Source of the DNA: Mesorhizobium mediterraneum
Lineage (GTDB): Bacteria > Pseudomonadota > Alphaproteobacteria > Rhizobiales > Rhizobiaceae
Length of the DNA: 64,000 bases
Direction: 5' to 3'
Assembly (NCBI RefSeq): GCF_002284565.1
Contig: NZ_NPKI01000011.1
Location: 248,001-312,000 of the forward strand
Below the pieces are notes generated by a model. The model was not told where the DNA came from. It made no database searches and saw only the letters and a program-made list of their open reading frames with translations. The first letter of the stretch is position 1; every line of letters begins with the position of its first letter. The position numbers and the translations under genes were made by a program. Shown here piece by piece: positions 45,571-54,899 of the stretch.

Positions 45571-46083
45571 ATGGACAAATTGTTTGCAGCGATCGGGAAG
45601 CTGAGCCTTGCGCTGGCCGCGGCGGCAAAGGTGGTGCTTGGCCTCATCATTGTCGCGGTGGTCGCCGATGTATGCGTCCGCAATCTGGGCCTGAGACCGC
45701 TTGCCTGGGCGGTGTCTGCGACGGAATATGGTCTGCTCTACGCGGCATTTCTGCCGATGCCCTGGCTGGTCCACAGCAAGGGCCATGTCTTCGTCGAGTT
45801 CCTGCGCAAGGCTCTGCCTGCACGGGCCCGGGCTGTGCTTGAAAAGCTGGTCTATCTCGCCTGCATCGGCGTCTGCCTCTACCTTGGCAGCGTCGCGCTC
45901 TCTTCCCTGATAGGCGCCGTGTCGGGCGGCGAATATGAGACGCGCAGCTTCGACATGCCGAAATGGCTGGTCTTTCTGCCCATCACACTCGCCTTCTACC
46001 TCTCGGCGCTGGAATGGCTCAGATATCTGCTGGGCCATGACACGCTGTACACGCTCGATCCTCTGGAAATGGAAGGGCTCTGA
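45571..46083 (+). CDS. TRAP transporter small permease (DctQ family)
   Basis: 170 residues with four predicted membrane spans, in keeping with DctQ. VSATEYGLLYAAFLPMPWLV and HVFVEFLRKALPARARAV are typical. It pairs with the large permease encoded 4 bases downstream. Confidence 0.92.
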   Translation: MDKLFAAIGKLSLALAAAAKVVLGLIIVAVVADVCVRNLGLRPLAWAVSATEYGLLYAAFLPMPWLVHSKGHVFVEFLRKALPARARAVLEKLVYLACIGVCLYLGSVALSSLIGAVSGGEYETRSFDMPKWLVFLPITLAFYLSALEWLRYLLGHDTLYTLDPLEMEGL

Positions 46084-46087
46084 TCGG

Positions 46088-47398
46088 ATGGCCTGGCTGT
46101 TTCCATTCGCCGTGCTCGTCGGCGCCATCCTTGTGTTGATGGGCCTTGGGCTGCCGGTCGCCTTCGCGTTCTTCGTCACCAATGTGATCGGGCTGTATTT
46201 GTTCTTCGGCGGCTCGATCGGCGTGACGCAGATGATCGCCAACTTCTCTGACGCCGTCTCGACCTATGCGCTCGCCCCGCTGCCGATGTTCCTCGTCATG
46301 GGCAGCCTGTTCTTCCGCTCCGGCCTCGGCGAGAAAGTCATCTACGCGCTCGACCTGTGCATCGGCAATCTGCGGGGACGTCTTGCCTATGTCGTGCTCG
46401 CCGCCGGCACGATCTTTTCTGCGCTGTCAGGCTCGAGCCTCGCCAATACCGGCATGATGGGCTCGCTGATGGTGCCCGAGATGCTGAAGCGGGGCTACAA
46501 GCCGCACATGGCCTACGGGCCGGTGCTTGGAGCCGGAAGCCTCGCGGTCATCATCCCGCCATCCTCGCTGGCTGTCTTGCTCGGCTCGCTGGCCCAGATC
46601 GATGTTGGCGCGCTGCTCATAGCAGGGGCTCTACCTGGGCTGCTTCTCGTCGTCATGTACGCGATGCTGATCTTCGCACAGACGAAGATCGACCCTGACG
46701 CCGCTCCGCAATATCCGGTGCCCGCCGTTCCTGCGGCCGAGAAGGTGAGGGCGGTTGCCGTCAACATCATTCCGATGAGCGTCATCGTGTTCATGGTGGT
46801 CGGCACGATCATCCTTGGAATAGCGACGCCGACGGAGTCGGCAGGGCTCGGATGTGCCGCCGTCTTCGCGTTGTTGTTTGTCTACCGAAGGTTCAGCTGG
46901 TCGGTTGTCTGGAAGTCGCTGGACGATGCGATGAAGGTCACGGGCATGACCTTCCTGATCATCTCGGCCTCGACGACGTTCTCGCAGATATTCGCCTTCT
47001 CCGGCGCGTCGAACGGCTTTATCCAGTTCATCGTGGGCTACGATCTTGGACCATATCCCATGCTGCTCATGATGGTGCTGGTCATCCTGCTGCTCGGCAT
47101 GTTCATGGATCAGGTCTCGATGATGCTGATCACGCTGCCGATCTTCCTGCCGATCGCCCAGCAATTCGGGTACGATCCGGTGTGGTTCGGGCTGATCCTG
47201 CTGCTCGCCTATGAGGTCGGCTTCACGACGCCGCCGTTTGGCCTGCTGCTGTTCATCATGATCGGCGTTGCGCCGAAAGGCACGTCGCTCAAAACTGTTG
47301 CGATGTCCGCGGCGCCCTACATCGCGCTGACCCTCCTGCTGATCCTGCTGATTGTCCTCTTTCCGCAGATCGCCCTCTTCCTTCCGAATTTGATCTAG
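46088..47398 (+). CDS. TRAP transporter large permease (DctM family)
   Basis: 436 residues from ATG at 46088, about 12 membrane spans. ALSGSSLANTGMMGSLMVPE and IIPPSSLAVLLGSLAQIDVG are the conserved inverted-repeat motifs of DctM. It uses an ion gradient to bring in the ligand delivered by the binding protein. Confidence 0.94.
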   Translation: MAWLFPFAVLVGAILVLMGLGLPVAFAFFVTNVIGLYLFFGGSIGVTQMIANFSDAVSTYALAPLPMFLVMGSLFFRSGLGEKVIYALDLCIGNLRGRLAYVVLAAGTIFSALSGSSLANTGMMGSLMVPEMLKRGYKPHMAYGPVLGAGSLAVIIPPSSLAVLLGSLAQIDVGALLIAGALPGLLLVVMYAMLIFAQTKIDPDAAPQYPVPAVPAAEKVRAVAVNIIPMSVIVFMVVGTIILGIATPTESAGLGCAAVFALLFVYRRFSWSVVWKSLDDAMKVTGMTFLIISASTTFSQIFAFSGASNGFIQFIVGYDLGPYPMLLMMVLVILLLGMFMDQVSMMLITLPIFLPIAQQFGYDPVWFGLILLLAYEVGFTTPPFGLLLFIMIGVAPKGTSLKTVAMSAAPYIALTLLLILLIVLFPQIALFLPNLI

Positions 47399-47424
47399 CC
47401 GAACTCGATCCAGCAGGTGTCTGC

Positions 47425-48123
47425 ATGCGCTTTGCCTATCTCGCTTTCTTCCACGATGACCGTCAGGCAAACCCGGCCATCGCCGATGAAGACGTTGACG
47501 CGGCGCGTCGCGTAATTGCGACAACGCCGGGTCTTGCGCTTGCAAACATCTATCTGCCCGAAGTGGCGACGGACATGTTCAACAAGGATGGGCCACCGCC
47601 GGTCTTTGGCTTCCAGCTCTATTTCGACGAGCTGGCGGACATGGAGGCGGCGCTCGCGCCGTCCGGCCATCTGCAGGCGCTTACCGCACCGGGTGTGCTG
47701 TCGAGCATCGCCGGTTCGAGGCCGACGCAGCAGGCAATGTGCGTGCGTCCGTTCCCCGTCGATAACGCTGGCGTCAGGACGTCTGGGCTGCCCTGCAGCT
47801 ATCTTGTCCACTACCCCGGGCCGGCCGAAGACATGAATGCCTGGCTCTACCACTATGTGACGCATCATCCGCAATTGATGCGGGGCTTCCCCGGCATCCG
47901 CCACATCGAGGTTCTGTCGCGGCTGGATTGGTGCGGCTCGCTGCCCTGGCCGCGGATCGACCATATGCAGCGCAACCGGGTCATGTTCGACAGTCCTGCG
48001 GCGCTGACGCACGCACTGCAATCGCCGGCGCGGCTGGAGATGCGCGCCGACTACAAGACCTTCCCGCCGTTTTCAGGCGGCAGCCTGCACTTTCCGATGT
48101 CGACGGAAGCCGTGCATCCTTAG
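47425..48123 (+). CDS. EthD-like dimeric alpha+beta barrel protein
   Basis: 232 residues, apparently two weakly similar ferredoxin-like halves: an N-terminal one (VFGFQLYFDELADMEAALAP) and a C-terminal one with HYPGPAEDMNAWLYHYVTHH and FPGIRHIEVLSRL. The second half resembles EthD/monooxygenase-type domains. The reaction is unknown; in aromatic and ring degradation operons such proteins often act as isomerases or decarboxylases. It is 26 bases from the TRAP genes and precedes the aldolase. Confidence 0.72.
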   Translation: MRFAYLAFFHDDRQANPAIADEDVDAARRVIATTPGLALANIYLPEVATDMFNKDGPPPVFGFQLYFDELADMEAALAPSGHLQALTAPGVLSSIAGSRPTQQAMCVRPFPVDNAGVRTSGLPCSYLVHYPGPAEDMNAWLYHYVTHHPQLMRGFPGIRHIEVLSRLDWCGSLPWPRIDHMQRNRVMFDSPAALTHALQSPARLEMRADYKTFPPFSGGSLHFPMSTEAVHP

Positions 48124-48189
48124 CCGCGGATCGTCGCCAAGTAAGCGCGAACTGTTTTTCGCCGACGCCGAAAAACCTCTGGAGATCTC

Positions 48190-48945
48190 ATGTACGACTT
48201 TCGAAAAAAATGCGTCTCTCTCGATCGCCTCATCGGCACCTTCTGCGCCATCCCGCATCCGGTGGCGGTCGAAGTGGCGGCCGCCAGCGGGGTCGACTTC
48301 CTGTGCATCGACTGGGAGCATTCGCAGATTGGCCGCGAACGGCTTGAGGATCTAGTCCGCGCCGCCGACGTTCACAAGGTTCCTGCGATGGTGCGTGTGC
48401 CGGGCCACACGCCGGAGTGGATTGCGGCCGCGCTCGACGCCGGCGCCTCAGGCGTCCTGGTGCCGCGCGTCTCGACGGCCGAGCAGGCGCGCATGGCGGT
48501 CATGGCCTGCCGTTACCCGCCTGTCGGTGCACGCGGCGTTGGTCCAGGCCGTGCCGCCGGTTATGGGTACAGGATTCCGGACTACCTCAAGTCGGCCAAC
48601 GAGGCCCTGACGGTCGCGATCCAGGTCGAGACGGCCGAGGGCCTCGCCAACATCGACGACATTGTCCAGGTCGACGGCGTCGACGTGATCTTCATTGGTC
48701 CCGGCGACCTGTCGGTCTCGATCGATGCCATGGGGCCAGCCGGCCAGGACAAGCTCAATGCCGCGATTATCAAGATCGCGGCTGCGGCGCGCGCGGCCCG
48801 CAAGGCGGTCGGCATCTTTCGCCCTTCGGCAGACGATATCGGCAAATGGTCGAAGCACGGCATCAGCTTCTACATGCTGGCCAGCGACACGATGTTTCTT
48901 GGCGCCGGCCTTGCCGCCGGTGCGGCCTCTGCGCGCAGCGCCTGA
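48190..48945 (+). CDS. HpcH/HpaI-family class II aldolase
   Basis: 251 residues. FLCIDWEHSQIGRERLEDLV (general-base loop), PPVGARGVGPGRAAGYG (Arg), IQVETAEGLANIDDI (metal Glu) and IFIGPGDLSVSID (metal Asp) match the HpaI barrel. The family splits 4-hydroxy-2-oxo acids to pyruvate and an aldehyde. It probably acts late in this operon's pathway, next to a 2-hydroxyacid dehydrogenase. Confidence 0.92.
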   Translation: MYDFRKKCVSLDRLIGTFCAIPHPVAVEVAAASGVDFLCIDWEHSQIGRERLEDLVRAADVHKVPAMVRVPGHTPEWIAAALDAGASGVLVPRVSTAEQARMAVMACRYPPVGARGVGPGRAAGYGYRIPDYLKSANEALTVAIQVETAEGLANIDDIVQVDGVDVIFIGPGDLSVSIDAMGPAGQDKLNAAIIKIAAAARAARKAVGIFRPSADDIGKWSKHGISFYMLASDTMFLGAGLAAGAASARSA

Positions 48946-48960
48946 TAGCAAGAGATTGGC

Positions 48961-49917
48961 ATGAAGATAATCAAGACCGACGGCGTGTTGTCAGTCGAGG
49001 CAGAGCAGCTGCGCTATCTCGACGGCTTGAACGCCGAGTTTATCGAAAAGACGCTTCTCACAGAGGATGCCCTGATCGAGCAGTGCCGTGACGCCGATGC
49101 ATTGATGGTATTACGGGAGCCGATCACGGCTCGCGTGCTGGCCGAACTGAAGAACCTCAAGGTCATCGGACGGTTCGGCGTAGGGCTCGACTCGATCGAT
49201 ATCGAGGCCGCCAGCCGTGCCGGTGTTCAGGTAACCTATGTGCCGGACGCCAACCTGGTGGAGGTCAGCACACATGCGATGGCGCTGATCCTGGCCCTGA
49301 CGCGCAGGCTGAAACAGTTCGACAGCGCAGTCCGCGCCGGCCGCTGGGCCGCAATGACCGACGGCGCCGGCATCACGCGGCCGGACAGGCAGATCCTTGG
49401 CCTGATCGGCTTCGGCCAGATCGGACGTCTGACCGCCGAGCGGGCACGGGCCTTCGGCTACCATATCATCGCCTACGACCCATACATGCCGGCAGAGCGC
49501 ATTACGGCCGGCGGTGCTGAACCGGTCGGTTTCGATGAGCTGCTCGCCAGGGCCGACATTGTCTCGCTGCACGTTCCAGCGACACCGGAAACCAGAAACA
49601 TCATGTCGGCTGATGCCCTGTCGCGCATGAAGCAAGGGGCGATGCTCATCAACGTGTCCCGTGGCGGCCTGGTCGACGAGGTCGCGTTGGCGGATTTGAT
49701 CCGGCGCAGCCATTTGGCCGGCGCCGGCATCGACACATTCGAGCAGGAGCCGCCTTCGCCCGACAATCCGCTGCTGGCGCTGGACACCGTCCTGGTCAGT
49801 CCACACGCGGCGCACTACTCGACCCAGTCCTACGCCGAGGTCCGCAACAAGGTGTTTGCCGATGTCGCATCGGTCCTGCGCGGCGGGAAGCCGGTCTATC
49901 CGGTCAACCGGATATGA
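48961..49917 (+). CDS. D-isomer-specific 2-hydroxyacid dehydrogenase
   Basis: 318 residues. Rossmann motif ILGLIGFGQIGRLTAERARA; catalytic Arg in INVSRGGLVDE, Glu in DTFEQEPPSPDNPLL and His in SPHAAHYS. Resembles phosphoglycerate/glyoxylate-type dehydrogenases and interconverts a 2-oxo and a 2-hydroxy acid with NAD(P)H. Starts 15 bases after the aldolase stop; last gene of the operon, convergent with the MaoC gene. Confidence 0.93.
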   Translation: MKIIKTDGVLSVEAEQLRYLDGLNAEFIEKTLLTEDALIEQCRDADALMVLREPITARVLAELKNLKVIGRFGVGLDSIDIEAASRAGVQVTYVPDANLVEVSTHAMALILALTRRLKQFDSAVRAGRWAAMTDGAGITRPDRQILGLIGFGQIGRLTAERARAFGYHIIAYDPYMPAERITAGGAEPVGFDELLARADIVSLHVPATPETRNIMSADALSRMKQGAMLINVSRGGLVDEVALADLIRRSHLAGAGIDTFEQEPPSPDNPLLALDTVLVSPHAAHYSTQSYAEVRNKVFADVASVLRGGKPVYPVNRI

Positions 49918-49938
49918 CTGCTCGCGGCTGCAAATAGC

Positions 49939-50397
49939 TTAGCCCCGTTTGGGCTTGTCGCGACGCTCAACGATGTAGATGTGGTCGGCCGCCAGGACGA
50001 CATCGCCATGCTGGTTGATCACCTCGCAGCGCTCGATGACCCGGCCCGAACCCGGCCGCTTCGGGTCGTCCTCCTTGGCCGAGATGGTGGTGCGGGTCTT
50101 GATCGTATCGCCGATGAACACCGGCTTGATGAAGCGCAGCCTGTCATAGCCATAGGAGAAGGCGACTGGGTTGATGACGCTTGCCGTCAGTCCGACGCCG
50201 ACCGAAAAAACCAGCGTGCCATGGGCGATGCGCTGGCCGAACGGCGTCGTCTTCATGAACTCGGCGTCCATGTGGTGAGGGAAGAAATCGCCCGTATGGC
50301 CGGCATGCACGACGAAGTCGGTCTCGGTGATGGTGCGCCCGCTGGTCATGCGCGACGAGCCGATCTGGTAGTCTTCAAAGTAGATCGTCTGCTCCAT
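49939..50397 (-). CDS. MaoC-like hot-dog hydratase/dehydratase
   Basis: 152 residues from ATG at 50397. Hot-dog signature: [38 protein letters not shown] (active-site region) and [13 protein letters not shown]. MaoC proteins hydrate enoyl-CoAs; in a sugar operon it could act on a dehydrated sugar acid thioester or be a 2-keto-3-deoxy-type step. Last gene of the minus-strand sugar operon, 1 base after the Gfo/Idh/MocA gene. Confidence 0.88.
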   Translation of the reverse strand: MEQTIYFEDYQIGSSRMTSGRTITETDFVVHAGHTGDFFPHHMDAEFMKTTPFGQRIAHGTLVFSVGVGLTASVINPVAFSYGYDRLRFIKPVFIGDTIKTRTTISAKEDDPKRPGSGRVIERCEVINQHGDVVLAADHIYIVERRDKPKRG

Positions 50398-50398
50398 G

Positions 50399-51475
50399 TC
50401 AGGGCCTCGTTGCGATCGGTGTTGCCGGCGCCGCGCTCGATCGGTAGGCGGCCTCGACCAGCGCCATCGTGTTCCAGCCGTCCTCAACGGAACTGACCAG
50501 TTCGGCGTCTTCACCGCAAGCGTAGCGCTGGACATTGGCCATGCGGCCGACGAAGGCGTCCGGAAACCATTCGCCGACGAGCGGCACCGTAATCCAGTCG
50601 GAGCCGCCCTTCGGATAGATTTCAAGGATGTCAGGCTCGCCGCGCGGATAATCGAGATTGAGCCCGAGTTTGAGATAGGCGGCGCCCTCGGTGCCGCAGA
50701 TGCGGAACTCGCAGGCCTGATGCCGGCGACCGAACTTGTGATCGTGATTGATCGACAACGCACAGCGCACGATATCGCCATAGTCGAGGATCGCGCTGGT
50801 GCGCGTTTGCGCGACCTTGTGGTTGGGATAGCCGAGCGTCTTGGCGTGAACCCCCTTGGGATCGCCGAGCAATTGCCGGATCAGGTCGAGATAATGGATC
50901 GAATGCATGGCGATCTCGACGCGCGGCGCCTTGAGCAGGAACTCCCAGAGCTGCCAAGGTGTCGCCAGCGCCAGCCATGCGTCGAAATCGACCACGTCGC
51001 CAAGCCAGCCCTTGGCGATCGCATCCTTCAGCGCCAGCATCATCGGCGCGAAACGGAGCTGGAAATTCACCGCAGCCTTCAGATCTTTGGAGCGGCAGAT
51101 TTCAAGGATTTCGGTGGCCTCGGTAAGATCGCTGCCCATCGGCTTCTGGATCAGCGCTACGGCGCCGTCGGGCAACGCCCTGAGCACGCCGGCATGATGA
51201 GCCGGCGGCGTCGCCAGATCGAAGACGACATCCTCGATCGCCGCGGCTTCCTCGACCGACCGGTAAGCGGTGACGCCCCATTTTGCCGCGAGTTCTTCCG
51301 CCTTGTCGTGATCGGGATCGAAGAGTCCGGGGACCGGAAAGCCGGCTTTCGCATAGGCCGGGAAATGCGCATCGCCGACGATCGAGCCGGCGCCGAAAAT
51401 CACGATCGGTCTCGGCTTCGATGGCTGCCCCCAAGCCTGGGCGAGCGAGGCAGGATCGAAAACGCCATCAGTCAT
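50399..51475 (-). CDS. Gfo/Idh/MocA-family sugar dehydrogenase
   Basis: 358 residues from ATG at 51475, chosen to fit the overlap with the upstream mutarotase gene. N-terminal NAD domain [23 protein letters not shown]-type motif [13 protein letters not shown], and the substrate domain [20 protein letters not shown] with a catalytic-type His. It would oxidise a sugar C1 hydroxyl to the lactone using NAD(P). Fits the lactonase gene at 58269. Confidence 0.9.
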   Translation of the reverse strand: MTDGVFDPASLAQAWGQPSKPRPIVIFGAGSIVGDAHFPAYAKAGFPVPGLFDPDHDKAEELAAKWGVTAYRSVEEAAAIEDVVFDLATPPAHHAGVLRALPDGAVALIQKPMGSDLTEATEILEICRSKDLKAAVNFQLRFAPMMLALKDAIAKGWLGDVVDFDAWLALATPWQLWEFLLKAPRVEIAMHSIHYLDLIRQLLGDPKGVHAKTLGYPNHKVAQTRTSAILDYGDIVRCALSINHDHKFGRRHQACEFRICGTEGAAYLKLGLNLDYPRGEPDILEIYPKGGSDWITVPLVGEWFPDAFVGRMANVQRYACGEDAELVSSVEDGWNTMALVEAAYRSSAAPATPIATRP

Positions 51476-51797
51476 GATGGAAGACCTCTTCCATCGAGGC
51501 CCACCATTCGCCGTCCTTGCGTGTCGGCAGCGGCTCCTGGCAAGGCATGCACAGCGCCCACCATTCCTGCGTCTTGGGATCAGCGGCCATCTTCGCCATG
51601 TCGGCGGCATAGTCGGTGCCGTGATATTCGAAAGTGCTGAACAAAAGGTGCTCCGGCTCCTTGAGATAGATCGAATAATTCCTGATGTTGCAGGAGGAGA
51701 TCATGGCCAGCACGTCAGGCCAGACGGCAGCGTGAAGCCGCACATACTCGGCGACCTTTTCCGGCTTGAGGCCGAGCACCATTCCCATCCGCTGCAT
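51468..51797 (-). CDS. L-rhamnose-mutarotase-family protein
   Basis: 109 residues. MQRMGMVLGLKPEKVAEYVR with LHAAVWPDVLAMISSCNIRN is the RhaM-type start; the C-terminus has EWWALCMPCQEPLP. It interconverts sugar anomers, feeding the dehydrogenase. It overlaps the Gfo/Idh/MocA gene by 8 bases and follows the dehydratase gene by 10. Confidence 0.9.
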   Translation of the reverse strand: MQRMGMVLGLKPEKVAEYVRLHAAVWPDVLAMISSCNIRNYSIYLKEPEHLLFSTFEYHGTDYAADMAKMAADPKTQEWWALCMPCQEPLPTRKDGEWWASMEEVFHHD

Positions 51798-51807
51798 GTC
51801 CGGCTCC

Positions 51808-52920
51808 CTATTTCATTATGTCGGTCGTGAATTCCGCGATGCTCTTCGCTTTGACCGCGTCCCAATCCCAGTCGATGCCGATGCCGGGCTCGTCCGGCGC
51901 CAGTGCGTGCCCGTTCTCAATGCGCATTTTCTTGCCGGTCAGGTCGTCAAGCTGGGGAATATACTCGACATATCGGCCGTTCTGAATGGCGCAGGTCAGG
52001 CTGACATGCAGTTCCATCAGGAAATGCGGGCAGACCGGGATGTCGAACGCCTCGGCCGCATGCGCCACCTTCAGCCAGGGCGTGATGCCGCCGATGCGGC
52101 CGACATCGACCTGCACGATCGAGCAGCCGCCTTTTTGCATATATTCGCGGAAATGGCGGATCGAATAGAGCGACTCGCCGATAGCGATCGGCGTCGACGT
52201 CGCATTCGACAGCCGCACATGGCCGTCTATGTCATCGGCCGGCAACGGTTCCTCGATCCAGGCGAGGTCGAGATCGCGCAGCCGCTCCGCCCGGCGGATC
52301 GCCTCGTCGACCGAAAAGCCCTGGTTGCAGTCGGTCATGATTTCGTAGGATGAGCCGACTGCCTGGCGCACGGCCGTCAGCCGGGCAAGGTCCTCGGAGC
52401 CGTGCGGTTTGCCGATCTTGACCTTCGAGCCGCGAAAACCCTTTGCCTTGGCGGCCAGCGCGTCCTCGACCAGCGCCTCGGTCTCGATATGCAGCCAGCC
52501 GCCCTCGGTCGTGTAGAGCGGGCAGCGGTCCTTGGCGCCGCCGGCCAGTTTCCACAGCGGTAGCCCCTGTTTCTTCGCCCGCAGGTCCCAAAGTGCGGTA
52601 TCGATGGCCGCCAGCGCGATTGCCGTGATTGCGCCGATCGTCGTGGCATGGGTGGCGAATTCGAGCTCGTGCCAGATCGCCTCGATCATGTCGGCGTCGC
52701 GGCCGATCAGCCGCGGCACAAGATGGTCGGCCAACAGCCGCATCACCGAGGAGCCGCCGGTGCCGATCGTGTAGCTGTAGCCAGTGCCGATCGCGCCGTC
52801 GGCGTCGGTGATGGTGACGATCGGCGTTTCCTGGCTGACAAAACTCTGGATCGCATCGGTGCGCTTGACCTTCGGCACCAGGTCGACCATCCGCAGTTCG
52901 ACTTTTTCGATCTTGGCCAT
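51808..52920 (-). CDS. Mandelate-racemase/enolase-superfamily sugar-acid dehydratase
   Basis: 370 residues. Enolase-superfamily ligands: Lys166 and Lys168 in SKVKIGKP, Asp197 in MTDCNQGF, Glu223 in WIEEPLP, Glu249 in AIGESL, and a candidate base His299 in CPHFLMELH. It would dehydrate an aldonate to a 2-keto-3-deoxy acid. Which sugar acid cannot be told from sequence alone. Confidence 0.9.
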   Translation of the reverse strand: MAKIEKVELRMVDLVPKVKRTDAIQSFVSQETPIVTITDADGAIGTGYSYTIGTGGSSVMRLLADHLVPRLIGRDADMIEAIWHELEFATHATTIGAITAIALAAIDTALWDLRAKKQGLPLWKLAGGAKDRCPLYTTEGGWLHIETEALVEDALAAKAKGFRGSKVKIGKPHGSEDLARLTAVRQAVGSSYEIMTDCNQGFSVDEAIRRAERLRDLDLAWIEEPLPADDIDGHVRLSNATSTPIAIGESLYSIRHFREYMQKGGCSIVQVDVGRIGGITPWLKVAHAAEAFDIPVCPHFLMELHVSLTCAIQNGRYVEYIPQLDDLTGKKMRIENGHALAPDEPGIGIDWDWDAVKAKSIAEFTTDIMK

Positions 52921-52924
52921 GACG

Positions 52925-54022
52925 TCAACCTCGCAATGTCTTGCCGGTATCGGTAGAAAACAGATGGGCCTGCGACAGGTCCAGGCTCATTTTCACCCGG
53001 TCGCCGGCCCTGAGCGGTTTCGGATTGAGCATACGGGATACCCAGTCACTGCCGTTGAATTCGGCGAACACCAGCGTCTCGTTGCCGAGCGGCTCGGTGA
53101 CGGTCACCGGCAACTCTAACTGGTGGACATCGGCGTCCTCGCCGGAACTGATGCCGTGTCCCGTCGGATAGATATCGTCGGGTCTCAAGCCGAACACCAC
53201 CTTGTCGCCGGTTCCGACATTGGCTTTGAACTGGCTGGGCAGGGGCAGTCTCTCGCCACTGGCGAACAGCAGCTGTCCGTCGTCAATCGCTGCCTCATGC
53301 AGATTCATCGGCGGCGAGCCGATGAAGCCGGCCACGAAGCGCGTCTGCGGCCGGCGGAAGACCTCGTCGGGGGTGCCGACCTGCTCGATGAAACCGTCGC
53401 GCATGATGACGATACGGTCGGCGAGCGTCATCGCCTCGACCTGGTCATGGGTGACGTAGATCACCGTCGATTTGACCTTGGCGTGCAGCTTCTTGATCTC
53501 GGTGCGCATCTGCGTTCGAAGCTTGGCGTCGAGATTGGAAAGCGGCTCGTCGAACAGGAAGACGTCGGGATCGCGCACGATGGCGCGACCCATGGCGACG
53601 CGTTGGCGCTGTCCGCCCGACAGTTGTGACGGCCGGCGGTCGAGCAGTTGGTCGAGACCGAGAATACCCGATGCCTCGGCGACACGGCGATCCATTTCCT
53701 CTTTCGAGGCGCCCGCGATCTTGAGCGAGAAGCCGAGGTTTTCGCGCACCGTCATGTGCGGATAGAGCGCATAGGACTGGAACACCATCGAGATGTTGCG
53801 CGAACGCGGCGGCAGATCGTTGACCATGCGGCCGCCGATCTCGATGACGCCGTCGCTGATGTCCTCGAGGCCGGCGATCATGCGTAGGGTTGTCGACTTG
53901 CCGCAGCCGGACGGACCGACCAGCGCGATGAACTCGCGGTCGGCGACCTCGAGGTCGATGCCGTGCACGACCGCCACTGGGCCGTAGCTTTTGGTGAGTT
54001 TCTTCAGGGATACGGTTGCCAT
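52925..54022 (-). CDS. Carbohydrate ABC transporter ATPase (MalK/UgpC-like)
   Basis: 365 residues. Walker A GPSGCGKST, FQSYALYPHMTVRENLGF, LSGGQRQRVAMGRAIVRDP, LFDEPLSNLDAKLR and YVTHDQVEAM, then the C-terminal regulatory TOBE domain with FGLRPDDIYP. Shared multi-sugar ATPase type. It sits between the permeases and the sugar-acid dehydratase gene. Confidence 0.95.
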   Translation of the reverse strand: MATVSLKKLTKSYGPVAVVHGIDLEVADREFIALVGPSGCGKSTTLRMIAGLEDISDGVIEIGGRMVNDLPPRSRNISMVFQSYALYPHMTVRENLGFSLKIAGASKEEMDRRVAEASGILGLDQLLDRRPSQLSGGQRQRVAMGRAIVRDPDVFLFDEPLSNLDAKLRTQMRTEIKKLHAKVKSTVIYVTHDQVEAMTLADRIVIMRDGFIEQVGTPDEVFRRPQTRFVAGFIGSPPMNLHEAAIDDGQLLFASGERLPLPSQFKANVGTGDKVVFGLRPDDIYPTGHGISSGEDADVHQLELPVTVTEPLGNETLVFAEFNGSDWVSRMLNPKPLRAGDRVKMSLDLSQAHLFSTDTGKTLRG

Positions 54023-54023
54023 G

Positions 54024-54899
54024 TCAGCCTTTCACCGCGCCGGAGGTGAGACCGCCGACGAGATGTTTCTGGACGATGAAGGTAAGCGTGAGCGCCGGTA
54101 TGATCATCACGACGGCCAGCGCGCACATGCCGCGCCAGTCGATGGTGAACTCGGCCGTATAGTCGAGCAGGCCGACCGGCAGCGTCTTGGAGTTGATCGA
54201 GCGCGTCAGCTGCGAGGCCAGCGCGAACTCGTTCCACGAGGTGAGGAAGGCAAAGATGCCGGCCGAGGCGATGCCAGGCCCGGCAAGCGGAAACTCGACC
54301 TGCCAGAAGGCCTGCCAGCGCGTGCAGCCATCGATCTGCGCGGCCTCGGCGAGATCTTTCGGCACCTGGCGGAAAAAGCCGTCGATCAGCCAGATGGTGA
54401 AGGGCACGTTGAGTGCGACATAGACCAGGATCAGGCCGAAATGCGTGTCGATTATGCCGAGCCGTGCAAAGACGAAGAACAGCGGCAGCGACAGCGCGAT
54501 GCCGGGCACCGTGCGCGTCAGCATCAGGCCGAGGAACATCGCCGACTTGGCGCGGAAGCGATAGCGGGCAAAGGCGTAGCCGCCGGCCATGCCAATGGCG
54601 ATGGCGATCACCGTCGAGGTCACCGAGACGATCAGCGAATTGCGGAAATAGTCGAGCACCGGGATGCCGCCCTTGCCGATGCCGCTGAACATGGCGACGT
54701 AGGCGTCGAGCGAAAGCTCCTGCGGGATCCACACCGGCGGCTTGGCCATGATCTCGACGGTCGGCCGCAGCGACGACAGCACGATCCAGATGCCGGGCAG
54801 GCAGATGACCAGCATGGCAAGGAACAATCCGACGCCGTGAGCGATGCCGAGCGCCTTGTTGCGGACGCGATGCAGGCTGTTCTGGTCCATCCTCACCAC
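54024..54899 (-). CDS. Carbohydrate ABC permease (MalG-like)
   Basis: 291 residues, about six spans. EAA loop AEAAQIDGCTRWQAFWQVEFPL in part, and PLFFVFARLGIIDTHFGLIL. Partner of the MalF-like permease; overlaps it by 7 bases and is one base from the ATPase gene. Confidence 0.94.
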   Translation of the reverse strand: MVRMDQNSLHRVRNKALGIAHGVGLFLAMLVICLPGIWIVLSSLRPTVEIMAKPPVWIPQELSLDAYVAMFSGIGKGGIPVLDYFRNSLIVSVTSTVIAIAIGMAGGYAFARYRFRAKSAMFLGLMLTRTVPGIALSLPLFFVFARLGIIDTHFGLILVYVALNVPFTIWLIDGFFRQVPKDLAEAAQIDGCTRWQAFWQVEFPLAGPGIASAGIFAFLTSWNEFALASQLTRSINSKTLPVGLLDYTAEFTIDWRGMCALAVVMIIPALTLTFIVQKHLVGGLTSGAVKG

